Shown piece after piece: positions 26,435-34,239 of a stretch of 64,000 nucleotides of DNA. The DNA lies in NCBI GenBank assembly GCA_963812945.1, contig CAWEXD010000008.1, positions 2,666,001 to 2,730,000 of the forward strand, in the 5' to 3' direction. A program made the position numbers and the translations under genes. The notes under the pieces are model-generated. The model worked only from the letters and a program-made list of their open reading frames with translations. It was not told the origin of the DNA and ran no database searches. This stretch comes from DASRDR01 sp963812945 [NCBI: uncultured Candidatus Rokubacteria bacterium]. GTDB lineage: Bacteria > Methylomirabilota > Methylomirabilia > Rokubacteriales. How positions within the stretch are numbered: position 1 is the first letter of the stretch; each line of letters starts with the position of its first letter.

Positions 26435-27376
26435 CTATCGAACCGAGGCGCCCAGCATGGCCAGGAACCGGTCCCGGTCGAGCTCCAGGATCAGGTCGAC
26501 CGTCGGAGCGCCGCCGCCGAATCCGAACCAGTCGACCGTCGTCTGTCCGCGGGTGTGTCGGCCGCCGAGCTCCACCGTCACGTGGCGGCGCTCCGACCTC
26601 GTGACGATCCCGGGCTCGAGCGCGGCCGCCATGGCGACCGGGTCGGCGGCGAACATGTCGCCGGTCCCGAAGTCGTCGAGCACGCGCGACGGCTTCCGCT
26701 CGGTGATCGTCCGGACGAACTCCGCGCGCGGGCCGGGAGCCGCCCAGATCTCGTCGAGGCGGTCGCGGTCGATCACGCACTGCATGGCCGTCTCCCACGG
26801 CACGAGCGCCATCCCCGGCCAGCGCTGCAGCACCACCGCGGCGGCCTCCGGGTCGCACGCCACGTTGAACTCCGTCGAGGGACTGGGCATGTTCCCCGTC
26901 GCCCGGACGGCGCCGCCCATGGCGACGAGGCGCCGATACTTCCGGGGCAGATCCGGGTCCAGGTTGAGCGCGACCGCGACGTTCGTGAGCGGGCCCAGCG
27001 CCACGAGCGTGAGCTCGCCCGGCGATTCGCTGGCCAGGCGGACCAGGGCCACCGCGGCATGCTCGGCCTCGACGGGCCGGCGCGACGGCGGGAAGTGCGC
27101 GTTGCCGAGGCCGTCCTCGCCGTGCGCGTGGGTGGCTTCCACGCGGTCGCCCAGGAGGGATCGATCGCACCCGCGGAAGACACGTGTTCTCGCGGGGTCG
27201 ACACCGAGCGCGTCCAGGACCGTGCAGGCGTTGGCGACGGTCCGCTCGAGCTCCACGTTGCCGGCGACGATGGTGACCGCCTCGATCCGGGTCTCGGCGT
27301 CGGCGACGGCCAGGAGGATCGCGAGCGCGTCGTCCACACCGGGATCGGTGTCGATGACGAGCCGCTTCACCGTCAC
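26435..27376 (-). CDS. Inosine-uridine preferring nucleoside hydrolase family protein
   Basis: 313-residue enzyme. The N-terminal Ca-binding motif DTDPGVDDA (residues about 8-16), the central VALGPLTNVAVAL, AMGGAV...FNVACDPEAAAVVL and a C-terminal metal-binding Asp region are the signature of nucleoside hydrolases, which cleave the N-glycosidic bond of ribonucleosides. Start GTG 27376 overlaps the upstream stop (GTGA); a GTG two codons later is possible. Co-transcribed with the M24 gene, so it may belong to the same salvage or catabolic operon. Confidence 0.92.
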   Translation of the reverse strand: MTVKRLVIDTDPGVDDALAILLAVADAETRIEAVTIVAGNVELERTVANACTVLDALGVDPARTRVFRGCDRSLLGDRVEATHAHGEDGLGNAHFPPSRRPVEAEHAAVALVRLASESPGELTLVALGPLTNVAVALNLDPDLPRKYRRLVAMGGAVRATGNMPSPSTEFNVACDPEAAAVVLQRWPGMALVPWETAMQCVIDRDRLDEIWAAPGPRAEFVRTITERKPSRVLDDFGTGDMFAADPVAMAAALEPGIVTRSERRHVTVELGGRHTRGQTTVDWFGFGGGAPTVDLILELDRDRFLAMLGASVR

Positions 27377-28692
27377 CGCCCGGCCGCTCCCGCCCCGCCG
27401 TCGCCCGCGATGGGCTCGTTGCCCCACGTGAAGAAGGGATCGCCCCCCTGCCCCGTGACGAGGAAGATCTCCTCCAGCCAACTGCGGTGCCGGTCGTCGC
27501 CGGGGACCTGAACGTGCGCCGAGACGACCATGCCCTCCTCGAGACCCCAGTCGTGACGGCTGGCGGGCACCTCCATGTCGATGTGCTCGAGCCCCAGGCC
27601 GTGGAAGAAGATGAACGCCTGGTCGGCATTCTCCAGGCCGCCCTGCCGGAGCGCCTCCCGGCCCCGGCGCTGGAGATCGCTGATCCTCGCGCCCGGCCGG
27701 GCGGCGTCCTGGATCTCGCCCATGGCCGCGGCCGTCGCGGCGGCGATCCGGCCCGGAAGACCCCGCGGCCGGTCGTCGACGATCCACGTCTTGCCGCCGT
27801 CCCAGCAGTAGTGCGCCAGCGTGCCGTGGCAGTCCCACATGATGTGCATGCCCGGCTCGACGACGAAGTCCTCGGAGCCGGACTGCGTGTAGAGGGCCGG
27901 GTCCGCGCCGGGAGGGTTCGCCATCACGAGGGCACCCGGGTCGCGCACGAACCCGCCGAGGCCGACGGCGGTCGTGTGGTAGGTCCGGATCAGATGCTGC
28001 CAGGTGGTCCCCCGGGACCACGTCCGGATCGTCCGCTCGATGGCGAGCTGGTTCAGCCGGGTGGCCTCCCGCAGCAGGCGGATCTCGTCGGGCGTCTTCA
28101 CCTGGCGCACGTGCTTCAGCGCCCCGTAGGCGTCGACGACCCGCACGCCGGCGGGCGCGACCGCGTGAGCGAAGCGGAGGTCGTCGAAGCCCACCGTTCC
28201 GGCGCCGAGCCCCAGGTCCCGCATCGCCCCGGCCGTCCCCTCGACCAGGCTTCCCGCGAAGTGGGCACGCGCGGCCTGCCCCCGCGCGCTGCGGAGCAGC
28301 CCCGCCGGCACGAAGTGATCGAGGGCCGACGCCCCCCACGACACGTCGAGAGGGCTCAGCAGGGTCGCGTAGGGGCGAGCGTCCTCGACCCACGACGGCT
28401 GGAGCAGGAAGTGCGCGAGGTCGAACTCCGCCACCACGATCACCGGATGCTCCGGCTCGTGACGCGAGATCACCACGGCGGCGTAGCCGTTCGTCTCGTG
28501 CACCGACGCGCTGGCCGGGGGGGCGAACCCGCTCAGGTAAAACACGTTGGGGCGCAGGTAGGACACGATCCCGTCCATCCCGCGCTGCGCCATGGTGTCG
28601 AGCAGACGGCCCAGATTGCAGAGCCGCTCGGGCTGGTGGGTTGGCCCGGACTCTGCCGACTGAGGGCGGCGAGTGTCAGGTCGGACGGTCAT
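27373..28692 (-). CDS. M24 (Xaa-Pro aminopeptidase-like) protein with an altered metal site
   Basis: 439 residues with an N-terminal creatinase-like domain and a C-terminal pita-bread fold. Of the five canonical metal ligands, both Asp are present (D and D in MWDCHGTLAHYCWDGG), His is present (HGLGLEHID) and the final Glu is present (WLEEIFLVT). The fourth, normally Glu in the EPGM...xxEP segment, appears as His (EEGMVVSAHVQV). So it may be a hydrolase with changed metal chemistry and not a standard aminopeptidase. Overlaps the nucleoside hydrolase gene. Confidence 0.85.
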   Translation of the reverse strand: MTVRPDTRRPQSAESGPTHQPERLCNLGRLLDTMAQRGMDGIVSYLRPNVFYLSGFAPPASASVHETNGYAAVVISRHEPEHPVIVVAEFDLAHFLLQPSWVEDARPYATLLSPLDVSWGASALDHFVPAGLLRSARGQAARAHFAGSLVEGTAGAMRDLGLGAGTVGFDDLRFAHAVAPAGVRVVDAYGALKHVRQVKTPDEIRLLREATRLNQLAIERTIRTWSRGTTWQHLIRTYHTTAVGLGGFVRDPGALVMANPPGADPALYTQSGSEDFVVEPGMHIMWDCHGTLAHYCWDGGKTWIVDDRPRGLPGRIAAATAAAMGEIQDAARPGARISDLQRRGREALRQGGLENADQAFIFFHGLGLEHIDMEVPASRHDWGLEEGMVVSAHVQVPGDDRHRSWLEEIFLVTGQGGDPFFTWGNEPIAGDGGAGAAGR

Positions 28693-28784
28693 CTTCTCGG
28701 CTCCTCCTCGGATCTGGGCCCAGCGCCCACGCCCGCGTGCACGGTCGGGCCTGCATCAGCCGCGAGACAGCCACCATCGGGCGC

Positions 28785-29789
28785 CTACTCGATCAACTGG
28801 TCCGCCTGCAGCACCAGCGACCGCGGGATGGTGATGCCAAGGAGCCTCGCGGCCTTGCGGTTGATGACTAGTTCAAATGTGGTCGGCTGCTCCACGGGCA
28901 GATCGGCGGGTCTGGCCCCCTTCAGAATGCGATCGACGTAGCCGGCAGCGCGGCGATACAGATCCACGACGTTTGCCCCGTACGACATCAGACCCCCGAC
29001 CTCCACGAGTTCCCGGAACGGATAGATCGCCGGCAGCCGGCTCTTGACCGCGAAGTCGACGATGCGATTGCGGTGCGCAAAGTTCGACGCCGAGTTTGCA
29101 ACGAAGAGGGCGTCAGGACGCTCACGCGTGAGCATCGTGAACGCGTTCTCATACTGATCGAGCGTGACTTCCGCGTGCGTCAGCAGGACACCCCGTGCTC
29201 TTGCGGCGGCTTGAGTAGCCTGACCGAGTGGTTCTTCCCAATCTGTTCTTGTTCCCACGAAAGCCACACGGGAAGCTCTCGGGAGCATTTCCTTGAGGAG
29301 CTCCAAGCGCTTCGCTTCGGTCTCCGGACCGCCGTCGATGGAGAGTCCTGTGACATTGCCGCCGGGTCGCGCGAGGTTGGCGACGAGCCCCGCTTCGACG
29401 GGAGACCGACTGCTCGCCATGACGATGGGAACCACATTCGTCATCCGCTTCGCCGCTCGGGGCAGGTCATTTCCTGCCGTCACGATCACGTCCATCTTGA
29501 GTCGGAACAGGTCCGCGAGGATGCCATCGAACCGATCGGGCTGTCCCTCCGCGGACCGCCGCTCGAAAATGAGGTTTCTCCCCTCGACATACCCAAGCCT
29601 GCGCATCTCGTGGAGGAACGTCCTTGCGGACGGGTGGGCGGGCTCCGGTCCGGCCATTTGGGAGACGGGTGCTGAGACAAAGACGAGCCCGACGCGGAAG
29701 ATCTGCCCTGGCTGTTGCGCCTCAGCGAGCGCCCCGGCGAACAGTCCAACAGATAGGATGGCAACGAGCTTGCCGACGATGAGCTTCAT
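28785..29789 (-). CDS. ABC transporter substrate-binding protein, ABC_sub_bind family
   Basis: 334 residues with a signal peptide (VAILSVGLFAGALAEAQ) and the ABC_sub_bind pattern: RLGYVEGRNLIFERRSAEGQPDRFDGILADL, VDVIVTAGNDLPRAAKRMT, PIVMASSRSPVEAGLVANLARPGGNVTGLS, KRLELLKEMLPRASRVAFVG, and GARPADLPVEQPTTFELVINRKAARLLGITIP. No permease or ATPase gene is adjacent. Base composition is slightly less GC-rich than its neighbours. A short match to the cupin gene of 32180-32590 (GKRHDARN codons) lies just upstream at about 29822-29850, perhaps a relic. Confidence 0.93.
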   Translation of the reverse strand: MKLIVGKLVAILSVGLFAGALAEAQQPGQIFRVGLVFVSAPVSQMAGPEPAHPSARTFLHEMRRLGYVEGRNLIFERRSAEGQPDRFDGILADLFRLKMDVIVTAGNDLPRAAKRMTNVVPIVMASSRSPVEAGLVANLARPGGNVTGLSIDGGPETEAKRLELLKEMLPRASRVAFVGTRTDWEEPLGQATQAAARARGVLLTHAEVTLDQYENAFTMLTRERPDALFVANSASNFAHRNRIVDFAVKSRLPAIYPFRELVEVGGLMSYGANVVDLYRRAAGYVDRILKGARPADLPVEQPTTFELVINRKAARLLGITIPRSLVLQADQLIE

Positions 29790-29859
29790 GACGCGTCAGC
29801 GGAGCCCACAGGGTTCCAAGGTTGCGTTTCGGGCGTCGTGCCGCTTGCCTTCGATGCGT

Positions 29860-31182
29860 TCAAGACGAGCGGCCGCGAGAGCCACCGGGAGGCCGGCGAC
29901 CCACCGTGGGGTCTACCTCGCGAGTAGCGGCCAGCGGCCCGGTCGCGGTCCAGTACCGGGTGCCGGCGACGAGGAGCGTCTCGGCCGGAAAGCGGGTCAG
30001 CACCTCGTGGCCGGTCTCGGTGACCAGGACCTCCTCCTCGATGCGCGCGGCCGACCAGCCGTCGGTCGCCGGCCAGAAGTTCTCCAGGGCGAACACCATG
30101 CCGGGCTCGAGCGCCACCGGGTGGTCGAGCGAGACGAGGCGGCTCATGACCGGCTGCTCCCAGATCGAGAGCCCGACCCCGTGACCGTACTGGAGCCCGA
30201 AGCAGGCCTCCTCGTCCGGGAACCCGAACTCCTGGGCCCGCGGCCACGTGGCCACGATGTCGGCGGTCGTGACCCCGGGCTTGACCATGGAGATGGCGAC
30301 GTCGAGGAGCTCCCGGCAGCGCTTGTAGGCGTCCACCATGGCGGGCGAGGCGCTGCCCACCGCGAACGACCGGTAGTAGCACGTCCGGTAGCCCATGTAC
30401 GAGTGGAGGATGTCGAAGTAGGCGGGATCGCCCGGCCGCAGCACCCGATCGGAGAAGACGTGAGGGTGCGGGTTGCAGCGCTCGCCGGCAATCGCGTTGA
30501 CGGCCTCGACGTCCTCGGAACCGAGGTCGTAGAGCTTCTTGGCGGCGATCCCGACCAGCTCGTTCTCGCGAATCCCGGGCCGGAGCGCCTGGTACAGGTC
30601 CTCGTATGCCGCGTCCACCATCATCGCGGCGCTGTTGAGGAGGACGATCTCGTCCCGGGTCTTGATCCGGCGCGCCGTCTGCATGAGCTGCTGGCCGTCG
30701 ACGACCTGGAGCCCCTCCTTCTGGAGGGCCGCCAGCACCGGGAGCTCGACGACATCCACGCCGAGCGGCGCCCGGTGGAGCCCCCGCGCCTCCAGCTCGC
30801 GCTTGATCTTCTTGGCGAGGTCCTCCGCCCGGCCCATCTCCGGCGTCATCGCGCCGCGGAGGAGCGAGATCCCGGCGCGCGACCGCTCGCCGAGCCAGGG
30901 GCAGTAGAGCTGGTGGTGGCGCGCGGCGGAGCCGAAGTCCCACATGATCGGCAGGTCGCCGCGCGGGAGGAGCGTGAAGCGCGAGAGCTTGTCGCGCGCC
31001 CACTCGCCGATGGTCGTGGCGGTGATGTAGCGGATGTTGTACATGTCGAAGCAGAGGAGCGCGCCCAGCTCCGACACGGCCAGCGCCGTCGTCACCCGCG
31101 CGAGCCGCTCGGTCCGCAGCCGGTCGAAGTTGACCCGCTCTTCCCAGTCGACGCCCATCGTGCCGTAGGTCGGCAGTCCCAT
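29860..31182 (-). CDS. M24-family protein with Asp-to-Cys change at a metal position
   Basis: 440 residues with an N-terminal domain and a pita-bread C-terminal domain. The first metal Asp is present (YFDILHSYMGYRT), but the second Asp, 11 residues on, is Cys (RTCYYRSF). The His (YGHGVGLSIWEQP), Glu (LEPGMVFALEN) and Glu (IEEEVLVT) are all conserved. It thus differs from classical prolidases and may be one of the non-peptidase branches of the family. Start ATG 31182 shares one base with the stop of the dehydrogenase gene (TGATG). Confidence 0.86.
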   Translation of the reverse strand: MGLPTYGTMGVDWEERVNFDRLRTERLARVTTALAVSELGALLCFDMYNIRYITATTIGEWARDKLSRFTLLPRGDLPIMWDFGSAARHHQLYCPWLGERSRAGISLLRGAMTPEMGRAEDLAKKIKRELEARGLHRAPLGVDVVELPVLAALQKEGLQVVDGQQLMQTARRIKTRDEIVLLNSAAMMVDAAYEDLYQALRPGIRENELVGIAAKKLYDLGSEDVEAVNAIAGERCNPHPHVFSDRVLRPGDPAYFDILHSYMGYRTCYYRSFAVGSASPAMVDAYKRCRELLDVAISMVKPGVTTADIVATWPRAQEFGFPDEEACFGLQYGHGVGLSIWEQPVMSRLVSLDHPVALEPGMVFALENFWPATDGWSAARIEEEVLVTETGHEVLTRFPAETLLVAGTRYWTATGPLAATREVDPTVGRRPPGGSRGRSS

Positions 31183-32126
31183 CACGAGCCTCCAGCTCTC
31201 GAAGCGGTGGCGGTCGCGGCGACAGCGGGCGCGGCCTTCGCGCTCGGCGGGAGGCCGCTCAGCGACGCCAGCACGTCGAACACCACCGCGAAGTCGTAGT
31301 CGGCCAGGCCCAGGCCCCTGGCCGCCGCCAGGAACTCGTGCGTCAGCGCGGTGGTGGGCAGCGTCACGCCCACGGCGCGCGCGAGGTCGAGCGCCAGCCG
31401 GAGATCCTTCTGCATCATGCCGACGTCGAACCAGGCCTCGGCCGGCATGCCGAGGACGAACGGCCCCCGGTACTTCACCATGGGCGAGGCGACGACGCTC
31501 CGGAGGAGCGCCTCCACGGCGCGCTCGCGCGCGATCCCGGACTTCTCCGCGAGACACACCGCCTCGCTGAAGGCGAGCATCTGGACGGCGAGCCCCAGGT
31601 TCGTGGCGACCTTCATCGTGACGGCGAGCCCGAGCGGGCCCACGTGGGTGATCGTGGGGCCGATGGCCAGGAGGTACGGGCGCACGCGCTCGAGCACCGC
31701 CGCCTCCCCGCCCGCCATGAACGCGAGCTGGCCGGCGTCGAGCGTGGCGACGCTCCCGGACACGGGCGCGTCGAGCATCGCCGCGCCGCGCGCGGCGGCT
31801 TCGGCCCCGAGGGCGCGCGTCACGCCGGGGTCCACGGTGCTCATCTCCACGTACACGGCGCCTGGCCGGAGCCCGGCGAGGATGCCGGCGGCGCCCCCGG
31901 TCACCGCCAGGAGCGCCGCCGTGTCGGTCACCATGCTGAAGACCACGTCCGCCGCCTCGGCCACCGCGCGGGGCGACGCCACCGGCTCGAGCCCGGCGTC
32001 GTAGAGCCACTGGGCCTTGGCGCGTGTCCGGTTGTAGCCGACCACCGGGTGGCCGGCGTCGAGCAGGCGCTTCGCCATCCGCCCGCCCATCACGCCGAGC
32101 CCCACGAAGCCGAGCGTCGCGGTCAC
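31182..32126 (-). CDS. NAD(P)-dependent beta-hydroxyacid dehydrogenase (3-hydroxyisobutyrate dehydrogenase-like)
   Basis: 314 residues. The N-terminal Rossmann motif GFVGLGVMGGRMAKRLLDAG (residues about 6-25) is textbook for 3-hydroxyisobutyrate / tartronate semialdehyde reductases, as are DAPVSGSVATLDAGQLAFMAGG near 140 and the catalytic-Lys region MKVATNLGLAVQMLAFSEAV near 190. The final 20 residues are Ala-rich and probably disordered. Start is the GTG at 32126. Co-transcribed with the M24-like gene; substrate unknown. Confidence 0.92.
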   Translation of the reverse strand: MTATLGFVGLGVMGGRMAKRLLDAGHPVVGYNRTRAKAQWLYDAGLEPVASPRAVAEAADVVFSMVTDTAALLAVTGGAAGILAGLRPGAVYVEMSTVDPGVTRALGAEAAARGAAMLDAPVSGSVATLDAGQLAFMAGGEAAVLERVRPYLLAIGPTITHVGPLGLAVTMKVATNLGLAVQMLAFSEAVCLAEKSGIARERAVEALLRSVVASPMVKYRGPFVLGMPAEAWFDVGMMQKDLRLALDLARAVGVTLPTTALTHEFLAAARGLGLADYDFAVVFDVLASLSGLPPSAKAAPAVAATATASRAGGS

Positions 32127-32179
32127 TCGAGTTCTCCGAGACTCACGTTGCCCACCGTCGACCCAGCCAGCCGATCGGC

Positions 32180-32590
32180 CTACGGGGCGGGGACCGCGAG
32201 CGGCTTGCCCTTCTCGATCAGGTAGATGGCGAGGACCTTGGCCGGGCCGCTCCCGGTGTTGCGGGCGTCGTGCCGCTTCCCGGCGTCGACGTGGTAGTGA
32301 TCGCCGGGCTTGAGGTCGACGGGCGCCTGGCCCTCGACCTCGAAGCGCGCGGCGCCCTCGAGCACGTAGCCGATCTCGTGGCCGTCGTGGAAGTGCCGCC
32401 CCGCGCTCGCCCCCGGCGCGATCTCGGCGGTCCCGAGATACACCTCGCGCCCGTCGATCCCCGCGAGCTCCGTCTTCATGAGGAGCGTCCGCTTGATGCC
32501 GGTCGGCTGCGCCTCGAGCATCGTCGCGACCGTCCAGCCGGCGACGACCCCGACCAGGAGCGTGAGCCCGGCGACCCAGTGTCTCCTCAT
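32180..32590 (-). CDS. Membrane-anchored or exported cupin
   Basis: 136 residues. An N-terminal hydrophobic segment (about 6-24) is followed by a single cupin domain with the His-X-His...Glu site (RHFHDGHEIGYVLEGAARFEVEG) and second motif His (KPGDHYHVDAGKRHDARN). Start ATG 32590 is chosen since the signal segment begins there; the open frame 20 codons upstream is not conserved-looking. Such cupins often accompany oxidoreductases, but no substrate can be named. Confidence 0.85.
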   Translation of the reverse strand: MRRHWVAGLTLLVGVVAGWTVATMLEAQPTGIKRTLLMKTELAGIDGREVYLGTAEIAPGASAGRHFHDGHEIGYVLEGAARFEVEGQAPVDLKPGDHYHVDAGKRHDARNTGSGPAKVLAIYLIEKGKPLAVPAP

Positions 32591-32763
32591 CGTCGACCTC
32601 CCCTCTCCTCTCACCCTCCACGGCGGCGCATCCGCGCCGCGTCGAGTCACGTCGGAAGCCTGGCCGATCGACCGGGACCTGTCAAGGTCGCTGCTCGACA
32701 GGATCGCTCGATACCGCGTCGATCGTGCTGATCCGTGCGTCCGGCGAGGATGCGGCCGGCGCC

Positions 32764-33165
32764 TCAGCGATTGGCGAGCGTCCGAAAGCCCTTCCCCCGG
32801 AGCACACGGTCATCGGCGGTGACGAGTGTGAGCTCGTAGACGTCCGCCGTGGCCGCAAGAAACCGATCGGCCGGATCGTCATGCTCGAGGCGCACGGACC
32901 GACTGCGGATCGCCACCTCGCGGCTGAGTGGCGCATCGTGCATGGGTACCCGGGAGAGTGCCGCTTCCACCCAGTCGGGCGGCGTGCTTCCCTCCCGGAC
33001 ACGCACACGACCGCGCTCGGCGAGCAGCAGGAATTCCCAGATGCTGATCGGAGACAGCCAAAGCTGATTGCGATCGTCGGCGAGCGCCGCCGACACCCGC
33101 TTCGTGAGCCGTTCGGGCTCAGCGTGGCTCCACAACCAGATGTGGGTGTCGAGGAGCAGATTCAC
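32764..33165 (-). CDS. PIN-domain toxin (VapC-like)
   Basis: 133-residue ribonuclease toxin. The PIN-domain acidic residues are visible: the first Asp in LLLDTHIWLW (residue about 6), Glu in SPISIWEFLLL near 43, and Asp in HDDPADRFLAATA near 97-101. The last metal Asp lies in LVTADDRVL near 117. Start GTG 33165 overlaps the antitoxin stop (GTGA), so the pair is translationally coupled. It lies alone between metabolic operons and the Liv transporter, as many chromosomal toxin-antitoxin modules do. Confidence 0.93.
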   Translation of the reverse strand: MNLLLDTHIWLWSHAEPERLTKRVSAALADDRNQLWLSPISIWEFLLLAERGRVRVREGSTPPDWVEAALSRVPMHDAPLSREVAIRSRSVRLEHDDPADRFLAATADVYELTLVTADDRVLRGKGFRTLANR

Positions 33166-33401
33166 CTGAGCGCCTCCCACGTCGTCAGGTCGCTCGATGG
33201 CGCCACGAGATCCCCTCGGATCTCGAGCGTCCCGCGCAGCGAGCCCAACCATTCGCGCGGCGGCCGGCCTGGAGCGGGGGGGACGATGTCGGCCACGGGT
33301 TTCCCGAAGCGTGTGACGCGCAGCGGTCGACCCGTCCGACGGACCCGCTCCAATGTCGCGAGACACGTCGCCTTGAACTTCGAGATCGCCATTGTCTCCA
33401 T
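33162..33401 (-). CDS. Phd/YefM-type antitoxin
   Basis: 79 residues from ATG 33401, or 76 from ATG 33392. The core AISKFKATCLATLERVRRTGRPLRVTRFGKPVADIVP is the N-terminal DNA-binding Phd fold. The C-terminal tail (WLGSLRGTLEIRGDLVAPSSDLTTWEALR) is the part that wraps the PIN toxin. It precedes and overlaps the toxin gene, the usual order. An imperfect CCATGG-containing palindrome just upstream (about 33416-33432) could be its own operator. Confidence 0.9.
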   Translation of the reverse strand: METMAISKFKATCLATLERVRRTGRPLRVTRFGKPVADIVPPAPGRPPREWLGSLRGTLEIRGDLVAPSSDLTTWEALR

Positions 33402-33534
33402 GACCGCAACAATACCATGGTCTTTGGCCATGGTCACTTGCTCCGTGGGACCGGAGCTCCCGTGGCGGCGACGCTCGTGGATGGGGGCGCCCATCCCGGC
33501 GGTCACCCGGGGCGCGGGGCGCTCGATGCCGCCC

Positions 33535-34239
33535 TCACTCGCCCAGGTAGGCGCTCCGGATGTGCGGCTCGGCGAGCAGCGCGGCCGGCGGGCCGGCCGA
33601 GACGATGCGGCCTTCCGCCAGCACGTAGGCGCGACCCGCCACGGCCAGCGCCCTCGGGACGTTCTGCTCGACCAGGAGCACCGCCGTCCCATCCCGGTGG
33701 AGGGCTTCGATCACCTCGAACACCTGGTCCACGATGGCGGGGGCGAGCCCGAGGGACGGCTCGTCGAGGAGAAGCAGGCGCGGGCCCGCCATCAGCGCGC
33801 GGCCGATGGCGACCATCTGCTGCTCGCCTCCCGAGAGCGTGCCCGCCGCCTGCCGCCGGCGCGCGCGGAGCACGGGGAACATGGCGTAGACCCGCTCGAG
33901 GCGCGAGTCGCGCTGGGCCCGGGCGGCGGGCGTGTAGGCCCCGATCTCGAGGTTCTCCTCCACCGTCATCCCGCCGAACAGCCGGCGGCCCTCGGGCACG
34001 ATCGCGATCCCGCGGCTCGAGACGTCGTGGGGCGCGACGCGGGTGAGGTCCTCGCCGCCGAAGCGGAGCCGCCCGCTCCGCACAGGGAGGAGCCCCGCGA
34101 TCGTGTTGATCAGCGTCGTCTTGCCGCTCCCGTTCGGCCCGACGACCGACACGAGCTCTCCCTCGCCCACGGTGAGGGAGACGTCCCAGATCGCGATCGC
34201 ATCCCCGTAGGCGACCTGGAGGCGCTCGGCCTCAAGCAT
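33535..34239 (-). CDS. livF: Branched-chain-amino-acid-type ABC transporter ATPase (LivF-like)
   Basis: 234-residue cytoplasmic ATPase. Walker A GPNGSGKT is near residue 34, the Q-loop region IAIVPEGRRLFGGMTVEENLEIGAY is LivF-type, the signature is LSGGEQQM near 138, and Walker B LLLLDEPSLGL follows near 158. It is the last gene of the Liv operon and overlaps the fused LivM-LivG gene by 8 bases. LivF-like ATPases pair with LivG to energise uptake by the LivH-LivM permease; the real ligand of this importer may be an amino acid, amide or aromatic acid. Confidence 0.94.
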   Translation of the reverse strand: MLEAERLQVAYGDAIAIWDVSLTVGEGELVSVVGPNGSGKTTLINTIAGLLPVRSGRLRFGGEDLTRVAPHDVSSRGIAIVPEGRRLFGGMTVEENLEIGAYTPAARAQRDSRLERVYAMFPVLRARRRQAAGTLSGGEQQMVAIGRALMAGPRLLLLDEPSLGLAPAIVDQVFEVIEALHRDGTAVLLVEQNVPRALAVAGRAYVLAEGRIVSAGPPAALLAEPHIRSAYLGE

